A stretch of 64,000 bases of DNA, taken from contig CP137321.1 in assembly GCA_033182465.1 (NCBI GenBank), forward strand, positions 2,418,001-2,482,000. Reading direction: 5' to 3'. The number at the start of each line of letters is the position of its first letter. The stretch's first letter is position 1. The notes beneath the pieces were generated by a model. The model did no database searches. It was not told the origin of the DNA and saw only the letters and a program-made list of their open reading frames with translations. The stretch comes from Sanghuangporus weigelae. Its lineage: Eukaryota; Basidiomycota; Agaricomycetes; Hymenochaetales; Hymenochaetaceae. Below, piece after piece: positions 23,001 to 34,460 of the stretch. The position numbers and the translations under genes are program-made.

Positions 23001-23171
23001 TGGTTGATGAGAACTTGATCCAGGCATTCTTTGCCTCTTATTCAGGCGTTTGTGTACAAGTTTATTCGGACGCGACTGGATATCCGGAGGACTGGTCACC
23101 TCTTCAACGCCTTCAAATAGATCATCGACATCAATTGGCTCAGTTTTGAGCCCTCTTGACGGGTGCTGCAT
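20013..23171 (-). CDS. WD40-repeat protein with a disordered acidic N-terminal region
   Basis: A consistent single-gene model has exons 23171-22876, 22814-22619, 22556-22215, 22148-21977, 21907-21815, 21752-21696, 21637-21581, 21524-21476, 21397-21333, 21235-21160, 21104-20851, 20759-20352, 20279-20147 and 20049-20013 (744 residues). The first 280 residues are low-complexity and acidic (LDSDEEN; DDYSSSDDFWEWSDY). From about 335 a beta-propeller follows, with blades such as FIAVAS...EGNLIVWRGH, YTVNDVAFDP..RLVSSGNDRAVRM, PPYDIAYKPNSSLFAVSCYDG, ASFSPDGIFLALARSDHRVHVYD and GLVTAGADDCVRLWDIMR. The gene ends in GDCAGEVYIFD. I do not recognise a specific orthologue. The junction near 22126-21908 is ambiguous: splicing a 50-nt intron (22126-22077) instead gives another frame that stops at 21946, a 328-residue product without the propeller. 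Confidence 0.7.
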
Positions 23172-24819
23172 ATATTATGCGGCAAGCGATGTTGAAGATC
23201 CTACTAAGAAAGTAATACGGGGGACAACAACGAACGCAGAGCGTTACAAGTAACGTTGCGTTACATGGCGCGTCTCTCGATCGCGTCATCATAATTGTAA
23301 ATAGAAGCAAATACGGACAAACATAAGGACCTCCTACTTAGCCCGTAGTAAGACAGTCTTTCAAATTTCATTCTTCTACTATCTTATGCCGATTTTTAAA
23401 GGACTTTCAGGAATCTTTGACAAAGCTTGGTCTGACCTAGCCTGACCTTGGCGGACTTGCATATCAAAGACTCAAGACATGGATCTATATATCTTCTACA
23501 TTTTCCGATCTGGTCTGTTCAGTTACGCTAAAAGTGATGACTACACAACAAACTTGACATTGAAATCGGGGCCCGCACTCGGTTCCATTCAGACCTCAAG
23601 AGCATTGCAGAATGCAGATATGGTCTGGAGGAGGTGCGCTCAAAGAGGCTCAAAGCTAGAGCTAGACATCAAAATGCAGTTGTGAAGAAGCTGAGCTGAG
23701 CCGTACGCGCGCGGGAATCGCGTGAGGGCCGCTGGTCAGTCGCCTATCCTATCGATTGGCTTAGGATCGGGATTCGGAGCACCCTGAGTATGGCGCACCG
23801 CTGCACATGAAGGAAATGCGGCACCGGCGCATTCAATACAGAAGACGGCCATCGTTTCCACCATGCTCGTGAAGAACCTCGGTGTTGGTTTTGTGCCGAG
23901 CTTCTTCACAAGTGCGCGTTCCTGACCCACGAAAATGCTTCCGTTTAGGCCAAAGCCTCAGCTGGGTGTGAACCCGTCGCTACATTGCTCAGCGCTGAGC
24001 ACTGATTTTCGCTTTCCTTGGCTGCCGAATTGCGACGCGCAGCGCAGCGACTCGTCAACCGGTTGATCATCTATCCGACACATTATTTTGCTGTATGATG
24101 CAATCCGACCCACCCGTTCCGTCGGACTCTGTTACCAATCTGGACTGGATGGACGGAGAATCAGATGCAAAATAGATACAGGAACAATATCGAACTGGGC
24201 TGGCGCGATCAGGTCCGCGGCCGCCTGCATGCTAGCCTTTACCCCGTTGCTTGTGCGCTAATTGCGGCTGATGATTCAAGGTCACGACAGCACCCTTTCT
24301 GCTCGGCGCCGAGAGATTGATTTTTCCGTTCCTCACCGCCTCTGTTCCCTATTTTTGTCGCCCTCAGCGACGAGAAACTGCGACGGGAACACGATGCACG
24401 GCAACGTCGGCGCGCGAGTGAACGTGGAAGCAACTGCAAGGCACGCGCGTGGGTAGACAAGCCAGCTTCGTGCTATATTTTCACGGCGGCCGGGTGGTGC
24501 AAGAAGGTGCTGCGGAGCGCGATCACTTGCGATCACTCGCGCGCCCGAGGGCCGAGACCCGGGCGTGCCGCACTGATTTCCTTATCTGGAAAGCGTCGCG
24601 GTGCCGCGTCTTCGCTGATTAAGGTTTGAGCGCTACTGCGGACGCCGGAAGCCGCCCCCGGATGGCGCGCGCGACCATCGTTCCGCCAAGAGGCTACTTA
24701 TAACTTACACCAGGCCCATCACACGCCTCCCTCCTTCTTGAACTTGCCCCTTCCCTCCCACTACCACTCTGCTGTTCCCTTCCCTCCTCCCGTTCTATAG
24801 CTTCGAACACTGCTACGAA
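23172..24819. other. divergent intergenic region between the WD40 and Cys-cluster genes
   Basis: 1.65 kb with no supported gene. From about 23700 to 24700 it is more GC- and CpG-rich than the rest and lacks long frames. The last 100 bp before 24820 are a CT-rich leader after an ACTTATAACTTA stretch near 24695 that could act as a weak TATA site. Confidence 0.5.
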
Positions 24820-27800
24820 ATGTCTGCAGCTGCTACTCTCGCTCCTCAACTGCCACCTCCGTCTCAGTCTCAGCTACTCTCGCTCACAAACGCCAGCAAC
24901 TCTAGTCTCTTGAGTAAGAGATCATCTGAGAGCCCACGGTCTGTGAGCTCCAAGACTTCTGTTCCCGCCCCTTCCGCCCCTTCTCCCGTGCACCAAGCTG
25001 CTGTACAACAGAGGGAGGGCCTACCTGAAGTTACTATGAAGTCGCCGCCATCGCAGATCCTGCCGATGACTGGTGAGGACCGTAAGCCAACCTCTCCGGC
25101 TCCCATGAAACTGCCAGACGCCGCACCGCCCGCAGCTGTGTCTTCCAAGGAGCCACTAGTATCTCCGCCTTTACCTCAGCAGGCTCTGATAACAAGAAAT
25201 TCCTCCACATCCCCAAACAACAGGAAGAATAGTATCAATAATGACTACGTTTCTAACACCGCCTCTGAACAAGCTCCCGCGCAACTCGCACTTCTCCTTT
25301 CTCAGGCGTTAGCTGATGCCGATGCGCTCCGGCGGGAACTCGCTTCAGAGAAGAAGCGCGTTGCGCGTGCCGAGCGCCTCCTCGCCGCATTACAGGCACC
25401 TTCCTCGCCGAACTCCGCGTCTACTAGTACCGACGCAAGAAACTCTGATGGCCGCCTTCATGAAAGCGCGGCAAAGGCGATTTTAGATGCCGAAACACGC
25501 GCAGAGAAGGCAGAACGGTATGTATTTGCTTTTCTTTCTTCGCTAAATAGTCGAGATTGGAACTGATTTGCCTTTTGAAGTGCTCGCGACGATGCCATAC
25601 ACGCCCTTGCCTCGCTTACTGCGTCCTTTGCGGAACTCGAACGTTACGAAGCTGCCTGCGTTCTCCGGGCATCGGATGCACGAGGCGCCTATTCTCGTCT
25701 CCTCACATCTCTGAGTACCGCACACCCGCTTCCGCAACCATCATCTGGAGTATCTAATAATTCGCCTCGTGATGAGCCGAGATTGAACCTACCTCGAGTT
25801 CCTGCACCACTTCCCTCTCTGCCGCCTGTAACGCATCTGCCCGGTCCGAGCTTCAGTCTTGCTCCACCACCTGCTCCGCCTCAGTCATCTCGCTATGGGC
25901 GGTCTCTCCAGACGCACTCTACCTTTACTTCCGCACAGAGTCCAATCGACGCTCGACAAGCTAACGCTTTTGACTCTCTTGCGCTCCCGCCTCCACCCGC
26001 TGCCACCGGGCTTGCTTCAATTAATACTAGTCTGCCTTTGAAACGTTCTCATAGCTACCGTAGTCGCGCGGAGGAAGCGGAATATGAGGATCAGAAAAGA
26101 CGGCGCCTCACGCATGAAATGGACGTAGATGTGGCTGGTCCGGACGTAAATTCTGTCTACACACGCACGTCCTCTCGCCACTATCAATCAGGTCCACCGT
26201 CCGCTCAGCCACTTTCAGGTCATCCATCGGCGCTGCCTCCGCTTGGCTCTGGTCTTTCCCCACCATCGAGGATCGATCGCACATCTTCAGTTCAATATGC
26301 ATACTCACCTGTGTCTGGTCCGAGCTATCAGAGAGAAGGCATTTCGCCCTACGCGCCTCCCCCCTCGGCAGGGTCCCGCTATCCTATGTATGATGACCGT
26401 GAACGTGAGTGTATCAGCAGAGACAGAGACGCTGCCTCAGGGATGGTACGCATAGACGCCCGTGAACTTGTACGCGAAGCGAAAGCCCGCGAGCGTCGTG
26501 GACGGGAGCGAGAATCCTTTGTTCGCCTTCCTCAGTCCGAATCTCATCTTCACCCACAATCTCAAGGGGACTTACACATGGGTAGTAGAGCTCGGGGAAG
26601 GAGTGCGAGCCGTAGCTCATCGAGGAGTAAAAGCAGCTTGAGTCTCGATGAGATGCTCTTGGAAACAGCGACGGATGGAGGGCGAGGACGTCCCTCCCCT
26701 CCAGAACAGCATGCGAGTGGCCCAGGGGGGATGCGCCAAGCTCAGAACTTTGGAATCCCCCCTTCCGTCAATGGTGTCAGTCCTCCGCTTTCCGCGGCTC
26801 CGCCTCCCGCTTCTCATCCCATGTCTAAGGCCCCCTCTACTCATGCTCCCGCTATAAATGGGGTTGGGAGAAAATCTTCTATCCCCGCTTCCCAGCTTAT
26901 GACTCTCGGCCCGAGCGGAACTATAGTCAGCGGTGGAGGCAGTGAAGTTCCAGGAGCTGCTGGATCTGTAGACCCTGCGGTCCGTTTCCCAGGCTTGCGA
27001 ACATGTCGCCAATGCTTTCAGCCTGGTCGGTACAAGGACGGGAAGTGTGTGGAAAAATGGGGTCCGGGTCCTCAAGGTCCCGGGACTGTTTGCGACCGGT
27101 AAGTTCGCGTCTTATCGCACATGTATTTGAGAAGCATATTTTGATTATGTCGCGGATACAGATGCCGTAAGAAGATGAAGCGCGTAGAGAGGCGCGGGAC
27201 GCTTGATTCGTCCGCCTCGCTTCGTGGCAACCACAGTCAATCTCAATCTCAATCTCAAAAGGTATCGCAGCCGACGCTTTCCTTGGCGCCGTCTCAGTCA
27301 TCTTATTCCCAATCGTACTCCCAGTCACAGTCTCAGTCGGGCCGTACGCGCGCTCCGCCTGTTCGGACAGATACTCTTATAGTCGACAACGAAAGACATC
27401 AATCAGATCCGAGTCAGAGCCGTTCGCTCGGGCATAATAGCTCGAGCTATCATGGGTCAGTTCCGCCAGCGTCTGCGGCCGCTCGGCATCCTTCCTTGGC
27501 ATCGCCAGCACACTACGTCACGCCGCACTCCCAGTCGCACCACCAGCATCATGCGCAGTCCCGCCGTGCGCCGACGCCACCGTTCATCACGGCGATCCCC
27601 TCCCGCGAGCAGCACGGACACAGGTCAGAAGCTGCACGTCATGCCGATTTCAATTCACGCCGCGCAGGCGCTGGTGCTGAGAGCGATGACAACTTGCTCG
27701 AGGATGAGGATCGGGTGGCTCGATCAGGAGATCGGAGTGCGTCTGGTGCTCGCTACGCACACTCGGAATCGTACGCTCGCCAGCCCCTTGGCGAGCGGGA

Positions 27801-27942
27801 TGAACGAGACGAGCTCGCTGATGACGCGGATGCGGATGCTGATGCGGATGCAGATGGCTCGGGCGTCGGAAGCGCCGATGCTGAAGCAGAGGATGCAGAA
27901 ATTATGGACGCTGTTGATGCTACGATGAAAGTTGAGGAATGA
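24820..27942 (+). CDS. large disordered protein with coiled coil and a C-x2-C...C-x2-C cluster
   Basis: Three exons (24820-25517, 25581-27098, 27162-27942) give 998 residues. I do not recognise the family. Visible parts: a Ser/Pro-rich N-terminus; a likely coiled coil from about 150 to 265 (LALLLSQALADADALRREL, then EKKRVARAERLLAAL) continuing across intron 1; a long Pro/Ser/Arg-rich middle. A compact cysteine cluster lies at about C708, C711, C722, C737 and C740: RTCRQCFQPGRYKDGKC, then TVCDRCRKKMKR, spacing C-x2-C-x10-C-x14-C-x2-C. The final CDR/CRKK pair is split by intron 2. The basic CRKKMKRVERR stretch suggests nucleic-acid binding or a nuclear signal. The tail has QSQSQS runs and an acidic 'DADADADAD' end. 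A transcription or signalling adaptor is plausible but unproven. Confidence 0.75.
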
Positions 27943-28928
27943 ATATAACAAACAATAGAATAACTTACATTACCATTGTTCCCCCTTCCCTTTCGCGCTC
28001 TTTTGCGGATTAGCTTTTTTGCTCTTGCTTTCATGCATGCTGTATCTGATGTGCCAATCTTGTTTCTGTGTTACCTTTATTTCCTGCTGTTACCTTCTTC
28101 GACTTCTTCGCCAACCCTTCGTCCCCTTCGTATGTTCGAATTACCCACTCTGTTATACAGTATCTGTGATCTGCTGCTCTGTTCGCCTTTAATCTTCTTT
28201 CCTTTCCTGTTTGCTTCTGCCTGAAGGTGTATGAAAGTATGTATGTACTTTGATTTTTAGACTATTCCTTCTCACGGGGAAAATTTTGAATACCATCAAG
28301 AAATACACACGCTCTCAAACACGTTGTAGAAGATTCCACCAACGTTGTAAAGAAAAAGAACACGAGGTTTTTATTATTCCGTTTGATCCTAGCTTTCGCC
28401 GTATTTTACGGAGGCGAGCAGGACTGATTACCTGTCCTTCATGGACAACATGCAAATAGAACCGGCACTACGAAAGGTTATAGTGAAAATGGCTTCCAGT
28501 ATTGCAGCTCTATAGATCGAATTTGTCGTCCTACCTACTCTACTTGACAGAGTGAAAGTAAAAGAAAGGAAAAGTGAAGAGGGTGAGGACCGTTGGAAAT
28601 TTGAAGTACAAGTAGAAAGAAAGAGGGGGGGCAAGGAGAAAAGCCGATGCTATATGAATAAAGTCATGCTGAAACGAAACCATCAAGAAGAATGAAAATA
28701 AATTCCAAGCATAGAGGGAAACGGGGAAACCAGAACCTGATGAAAAAAGGATTAAAAATTCGGCGGCCTAAGATCAGATCCCAAAGTCCCGAATGGAAAA
28801 GATGCAAAAGGAACTTTTTCATGCCGTTCCAAACCTCAAGGCACCACAGACAGGAACACAAAGAAACGAAATGAAATGAAAACAATGATCGACCACTCCG
28901 AGTCGGTCGGCTTTGGCGGGATCGCTGA
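27943..28928. other. convergent 3' regions
   Basis: About 1 kb between two genes that point towards each other. AT-rich, with pyrimidine-rich (left) and purine-rich (right) strands. No coding signal. Confidence 0.5.
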
Positions 28929-31900
28929 CTAATCAAGCTCGTGCAGGAAGTGACATTGATCACCGTATCGGCAACTATTTTTCGTCACAAGGGGAAAGAA
29001 GAGGAGGTATTAGTCACGTTTGCCACACGTTTTCACACATACAGAGATTGTAAGAGATCGGATGCTCGCCTTCCTTGTGCATAAAAATTGCATCGTTTCT
29101 TATATTTAAAGTCGCCTCCATATCCTCCTGCCCCTCCGCCACGACCTCCGCGAAATCCGGCATTACCACCTCGTCCCCGCCCTCGGAATCCGCCGCGCCC
29201 GGCATTACGATCGTCGCGATCTCGTTCATCATACGCATAGTTTGAATCCGAATATGATGCTGATGATGCTGACTGTTGGGACGACTGCGGTTGTTGATTG
29301 TACATACCCGCACCCCATGCGGAAGAGACATTTTGGGACGAATAACTATTATTGACGTCCGGAACGGCTGCTCCGGCTCCGGCTCCGGCTCCGAAGTTAA
29401 ACCCTGTTAGCCCGAGCGATACCGCGAGGCTACTGAGCGCGTTCGGATCCAACTTGCTGAGGTCAAACCCTCCACTGACACCGAAAGCATTATTGACATT
29501 GCTCATCGTGACGTCCCCATCCTGAGGAACATTCTCTACACTTCCATATCCAGCTGCCAGTAGTGGTGGCGCACTAGTGCCTGCTCTCAGCTGACCGACG
29601 AGATCTGATACACTCATTGCATGCTGGAAGAACGGCTCAATGTCTGCTCCAGCAACCATTGTCCGAGCCTCGCTGTCTACTTGGTCGAAGGGAATTTGCG
29701 TTGCAGGCTCCCCTGGCGTCTCGGGGATATCCGAATCTGCGAAATATAGTGCTCCAAGTGTAATCTTTTCGCGTTCCTCCTGTATTACCTTCTCCTCGCT
29801 CTGAGCTCCTCGTTCTGTTGAGTCGATATCGTGCGGGAACTCGAGATCTTTTAACGAGATCAGTGGAAAAGAACTCTTGGAATTAATATTCATTCGACTT
29901 ACCGTTAGGTTCATACCAATCAATAGCTTCTTCGAACAGATGAATATGCATCGCCGCTCCTTCTGCACGTTCCAAATCGCGGATACTGTGTGCGCCGTAC
30001 ATTTCCTTAATAAGCAAGCAGAATTTGAGTCAAAACGAAGCTTCCAAAGGAGAATAGTTTAAAATAAAAAATAAACAGACATTAACATGATCGTCATCGT
30101 ACACCGCCCTCTCGATAACTCTGACTTTCTCTAAATGCCCCTCAGGGGCCCAGGACACCGATTTCCGCTTCTTGCCGTTCTTGATGACCAGATCTGGCGT
30201 TGAAGGCTTCACAAGCGCGTTAATGTCACCATTCACACCATCTAGTTTATTCAAGGCGGGAGATGCCGCTATAGCGACTGCTGCGCGTCCCTTCATCTCC
30301 TTCAAAGCTTGCTGGAACGGATTGTCGTTGTTCGGCTGCGCGACATCCGCTACAGTGTTCGACCCACCGGAACCTGCGCTCGTCGTCGACGTAACTGGCG
30401 CCTTCTTGAAACTAGGCAATTTCGGTTTCGGTTTGGGTGTAGAGAAAAACGACGAATCCGCTTTGGCGTCTTTCACAGCAGTCACGACGACCTTTTCCTT
30501 CTTCACCTTCATTGCCTTGTTAGTACCTGTAGTGCTGGTACCTGATGACACAACAGCGACTTTCGAAGGCGGCTTAGGCGCAGTATCACCTAGTTTCCTC
30601 TTCTTTGTCTTGTCTATATTCAACATAACCACAATTAATCACGCATTGATGCACGCCAAATCAAGTATTAAATCCAGATTAAATCCAGGAAAACGATAGC
30701 GGTATCAAGTAAAAGTCAGCAATTAAGCTCGACGGAAAACCAAACTGGCATGACTCACCCTCTATTTCCGGCACTTTTTTTGACGACGAGTCTTTCTCCT
30801 TCGCGCTGCTGCCTGAGCTCGGTTCAATTAAGTTCCGCCATTTATTCGATATGTTCGAAGCCATATCTTTAATCGCTGTGATAGAAAGAACAGAATGTGC
30901 AAAAAACAATAAGTTAGATACATATTCGTTTCTCATGGAATATTTGTACGCGATGAAATCGGAGGGAAAATGATGGAAAGTATGGTCATGATCATGGGGG
31001 ACGGAAGAACAAATTCGTTCTTGATACTCAATCTAGAGGGTACTTGTATTTGGTTTGTGCCCGTGCTTTTATCGTTCTCATACTGCTAGAACGGAAGGAG
31101 AACAGAGGGACTTACCAGGCGAGACGGTGTCCGATTTGAGGAGAGCTGTGGTGAGCTTGCCAAGTCTATGTTCTCTCAGTAGACTTATAGTCAATGGCAA
31201 TCGGTCGAGCACCTAATGCGTTTAGCGCAACTTATCAAGCCGATCCACAGAAGAAGCAATACAGCTACTTACATGTAACAGCGGCATGATGGTACACTCC
31301 CATTTACCTTCGTCCTTCCCTGTTACTCCAGCCTTGAGCCAGCTTACAAGCAACACCATTGCCTCGGCGTCTCGTGCCCACGCGGCAAAGAATGCATTCC
31401 CGGCGTTATCTCTAATGCGGCTCGCAATGTCCATACGCATTTCGGGCGTGACGCGTGCCGAGCCCATTTCTGCAACAGCATCCATTAGCCTTCGTACAGT
31501 ATAAGCATTAGAAAGCCCAGATGGTGAAAGTAACTGGTCCACAGTCTGCTTGAAAACAACAGGGTCGAGTTCAGGAGCAGGTGCGGACACAGACTGGGGA
31601 GCGATGGTAGAGTTTAATGAATTAGAGCTGGAGGCTGGCGGTGGAGTGGCAGAGTGTGATGTGGTGGCTGTAAGATTTGTCTGCATGGGAGACTGGGCAT
31701 GCTGTTGCATAGAGTACATAGTAAATGGGTATTGCAAGGTAAGCTGTTGGGGATTGAGTGTTCGTTGCTGTTGCTGTTGTTGCTGCTGAGCTTGTTGCTG
31801 CATGAGGTATACAGGTGACATAGCAAGCACGGGAGAATGCATGTTCTGATGAGGGTGGTGCTGCTGCTGCTGCTGTTGCTGATGGAACGGGATGCTGAAC

Positions 31901-32606
31901 TGCAACGAGGAACTCTGTTGGGATCCTTGAGACGACGCCGACGGAGGGGGAGAATACGATGCTGAATTGGTCGTCGACGTCAAAGATGGGCTTGTAACAA
32001 AATAGTCAATTAGTAAGTGGATAAATGTGGGAGTGGCAGGACACGCACTCGATCGCCGATTGCTGTGTCGACGGCGGCTGACTCGGCGAGTGCTGTTGAT
32101 GGGGCTGCTGGGGCTGGCTCGTCCCGATCGAACTCGTTGCACCATTGAGGGTCGAATACGACGAAAGCGGGAGGTTCTGTTGAGGCCATGAGGATGTGGA
32201 TGCTGCCTGACCGTACGGGATCATGTTAAACGGCGCCATCGTCGTGAAGTACCCATTGGGTGGGAACTGATACATATGCTGCATGGACGGAGTGCTCGTC
32301 GGGCTCGCATTGGACGCTGTTGTCGACACGCAAAGCACGCAACACGCATGGTTGGTACATAGAGAAGAAGAGAACGTAACATTATTTTTTGGTCGGTCTT
32401 TTTTTATTCTTTTATTTCTATTTGTTTTTGTGCTCACCCTGGAGGTCCCCAAGACCAAAGTCCGACAGATCGATGTCGCCTGGCTTGCTCCACTCAACAC
32501 CATTCTGTGCCGCTGTTGGCGTCGGCGATTGTTGCTGGTCGTGGCCGGCTCCCCGCAGCGCGTCGGCGGTGGACAGCCAGGCGTTATTGTTGTAAAAGGC
32601 TTCCAT
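28929..32606 (-). CDS. PNUTS/Ppn1/Ref2-type protein phosphatase 1 regulator
   Basis: Exons: 32606-32438, 32316-32049, 31990-31273, 31212-31116, 30875-30759, 30613-30087, 30005-29903, 29847-29070 and 28974-28929; 940 residues. Three parts in the PNUTS order support the call. A TFIIS-N (LW) helical domain at about 300-435 contains MVLLVSWLKAGVTG..WECTIMPLLH, LDRLPLTISLLREHRLGKL and NISNKWRNLI. A PP1-docking RVxF-type motif reads KSVSW (about 607-611), followed by APEGHLEKVRVIERAVYDDD and EAIDWYEPN, as in PNUTS. A C-terminal CCCH finger reads CNFYAQGSCRYGDQCHFLH (C919, C927, C933, H937) after an RGG-rich stretch. The family sits in the cleavage/polyadenylation factor or PTW/PP1 complex and helps dephosphorylate transcription factors at 3' ends. 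The N-terminus is Gln-rich. The finger needs a GC..AG intron (29069-28975). A GT donor 27 nt downstream would add nine residues inside it. Confidence 0.88.
29043..29069 (-). promoter_or_regulatory. 27-nt segment between two competing 5' splice sites
   Basis: The upstream donor is AAG/GCGAGC (GC type) and the downstream donor is CT/GTATGT. Both leave phase 2 and join the same acceptor (AAAAATAG at 28975). Use of the first yields an intact CCCH finger. Use of the second inserts nine residues after the first cysteine loop. Confidence 0.6.
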
Positions 32607-33235
32607 CTCGCCTGTCTTTTCCCTTTTTTCTCTTTGTGATGAATTCAGAACAGATTTTTCAACGGGCAAGAAACGGTACAGCTGCTGCTTATGTGCACTA
32701 AGACAGACGATAACGACGATGGCTGTCGCCCTTTTCACTTTTGAGCACCGTCGTCGTTCACCGTCGTGTTGGCTCGGTCATAAAGGCTGACGACGACGGA
32801 ACGACGGACCTGTCATATTAATAATACAAAGAATTCAATCGGAGCTTGAACTTGTAACCATTGTGACTTTTGTAATCTACGTGACAAACAACAAGTCCTT
32901 TTGTATTCCTGTTTTGTTACCCTGAGCTCCATTACAAAGTTTGTTTGTTGATTGGCTTGCTTTGTGGTCTTATGACATTGATAGACTATACATAGGGGTA
33001 GGAACAATAGGAGAGACGATAAGAATGCAAATGAAATGTATTGACTTGTGCGCCAATGTATTGAGATAGTTACATAATTTATTAGTCCGAAGGGTGTACA
33101 AATAGGAGTTACCCACGCCTTCAATCAACCGACTTTCAACCAAACGCCCTTTTCTTTTTTTCCTTACTTCACCCCACGTCAAGTCAGCCACAACAACAAA
33201 CAGACGCGTCGCGTCAAGTCAACAACACAGCCATA
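32607..33235. other. divergent promoter of the PNUTS-like and HMG-box genes
   Basis: 629 bp between two start codons pointing apart. No gene is seen. CGTCGT motifs cluster at 32710-32800. The stretch from 32820 to 33120 is AT-richer. Confidence 0.5.
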
Positions 33236-34460
33236 ATGCAGGCAGACAACACAGACTTCCAGCGTCCCCAGGTCAGTGTACACGTCGCGCCTGTCTCACA
33301 CGTCCCCTCTGTCGTCGTCGACGTTCATCCCGACACTCGGCGTTTCCAACGTTCATATAATGTAGCTAACGTTGTTGTATTAGCTTATTGACGCGCTCGG
33401 CCAATGCGGCCAGCAACTCCGAAACACCGCTGCAATGCTCGACGGCTACGTCACCTTCCTTCAAAACGCGCATCTTCCCATGCAAAACATGTTTTCGATG
33501 TTCACTCCACCTCAGACTGGAATGCACCAACCAGGCGTCGTTCCTCCTCCATCTACAACTAATGGCGTGCCTCCACCTCCTGCTCAGCCGCCAAAGCGCG
33601 GCCGCAAACGTCGCGATGCTGAACCCGAAGTCGACGATGGTACCGTCAAGAGGAGGCGCCGACGCGCTCCGGGAGAGAAGAAGGAAAGAGACCCAAATAT
33701 GCCCAAAAGACCTCCAAGCGCATATCTTTTATTCCAAAATGAAGTCCGCGAAGAGATGAAGAAGCTCTATCCTGACCTACCATACATTGAAGTCCTCAAC
33801 AAGATTTCGGAACGATGGTCTAACATGAACGACGAACAGAAAAAAGTATGAAACACCTTTGATGCTTGTCCTCGATTCTGCTGCTGACTGATTGTCCGTT
33901 TAGATGTACATTGACGCTACTAACAAAATGAGAGCCAAGTTCGGCGTTGACAAAGCAGCTTACGATGCGTCTGTCCTGAGCGGTACAAATGCTGCCCCAG
34001 GATCCGCCGTGAGTACTTAACGTGTTTAATGATTCCTTCTCTAACTATAAATTCGTCTCTTCTCTCCCAGCCCACGCCTGCAGCGCCCGCTGCTACTGCT
34101 CTCGTTGTTCCGCCTCCAGCCTCTGTACCGGTTGCTCGTCCGATTCCTGCAGCAGCCCCTGCTCCAGCACCAGCTGCGGATTCCGACTCAGATTCAGATG
34201 ACGACGACGAGGACTCCGAAGCCTCTTCAACGGCAGCTGTCTCTAAGGCAGTCGTCGCAGCGGAAGAAAGCTCTGACTCAGAGAGCGAAGATACCTCAAC
34301 AGAGGAAGATGCAGCTCCTCCTCCTAAATCTGCTTCCAAGAAAGCCGAAAAGCCTGCATCGAAAAAGGGTGCGTCTGCACCTGCAAAGTCCTCAAAATCA
34401 AAAACAGAGAAGGAAACGAATAAAAAGGACAAGAAATCAAGGAAGGAGAACAAAGCTTGA
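33236..34460 (+). CDS. HMG-box chromatin protein
   Basis: Four exons (33236-33271, 33384-33845, 33904-34008, 34071-34460) give 330 residues. The single HMG box is at about 115-183: NMPKRPPSAYLLFQNEVREE, then LPYIEVLNKISERWSNM and across the intron MYIDATNKMRAKF. It has the Pro-Lys-Arg-Pro start and Trp/Tyr core of Nhp6/HMGB-type boxes, which bend DNA without strong sequence preference. Before the box is a helical N-terminus (LIDALGQCGQQLRNTAAML) and a basic KRGRKRR / KRRRRR pair, likely nuclear signals. After it come Ala/Pro, acidic DSDSDSDDDDED, and Lys-rich stretches. The N-terminal helix plus box resembles Hmo1/Nht1-like fungal proteins, but the subclass is uncertain. The gene is divergent from the PNUTS-like gene. 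Confidence 0.88.
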
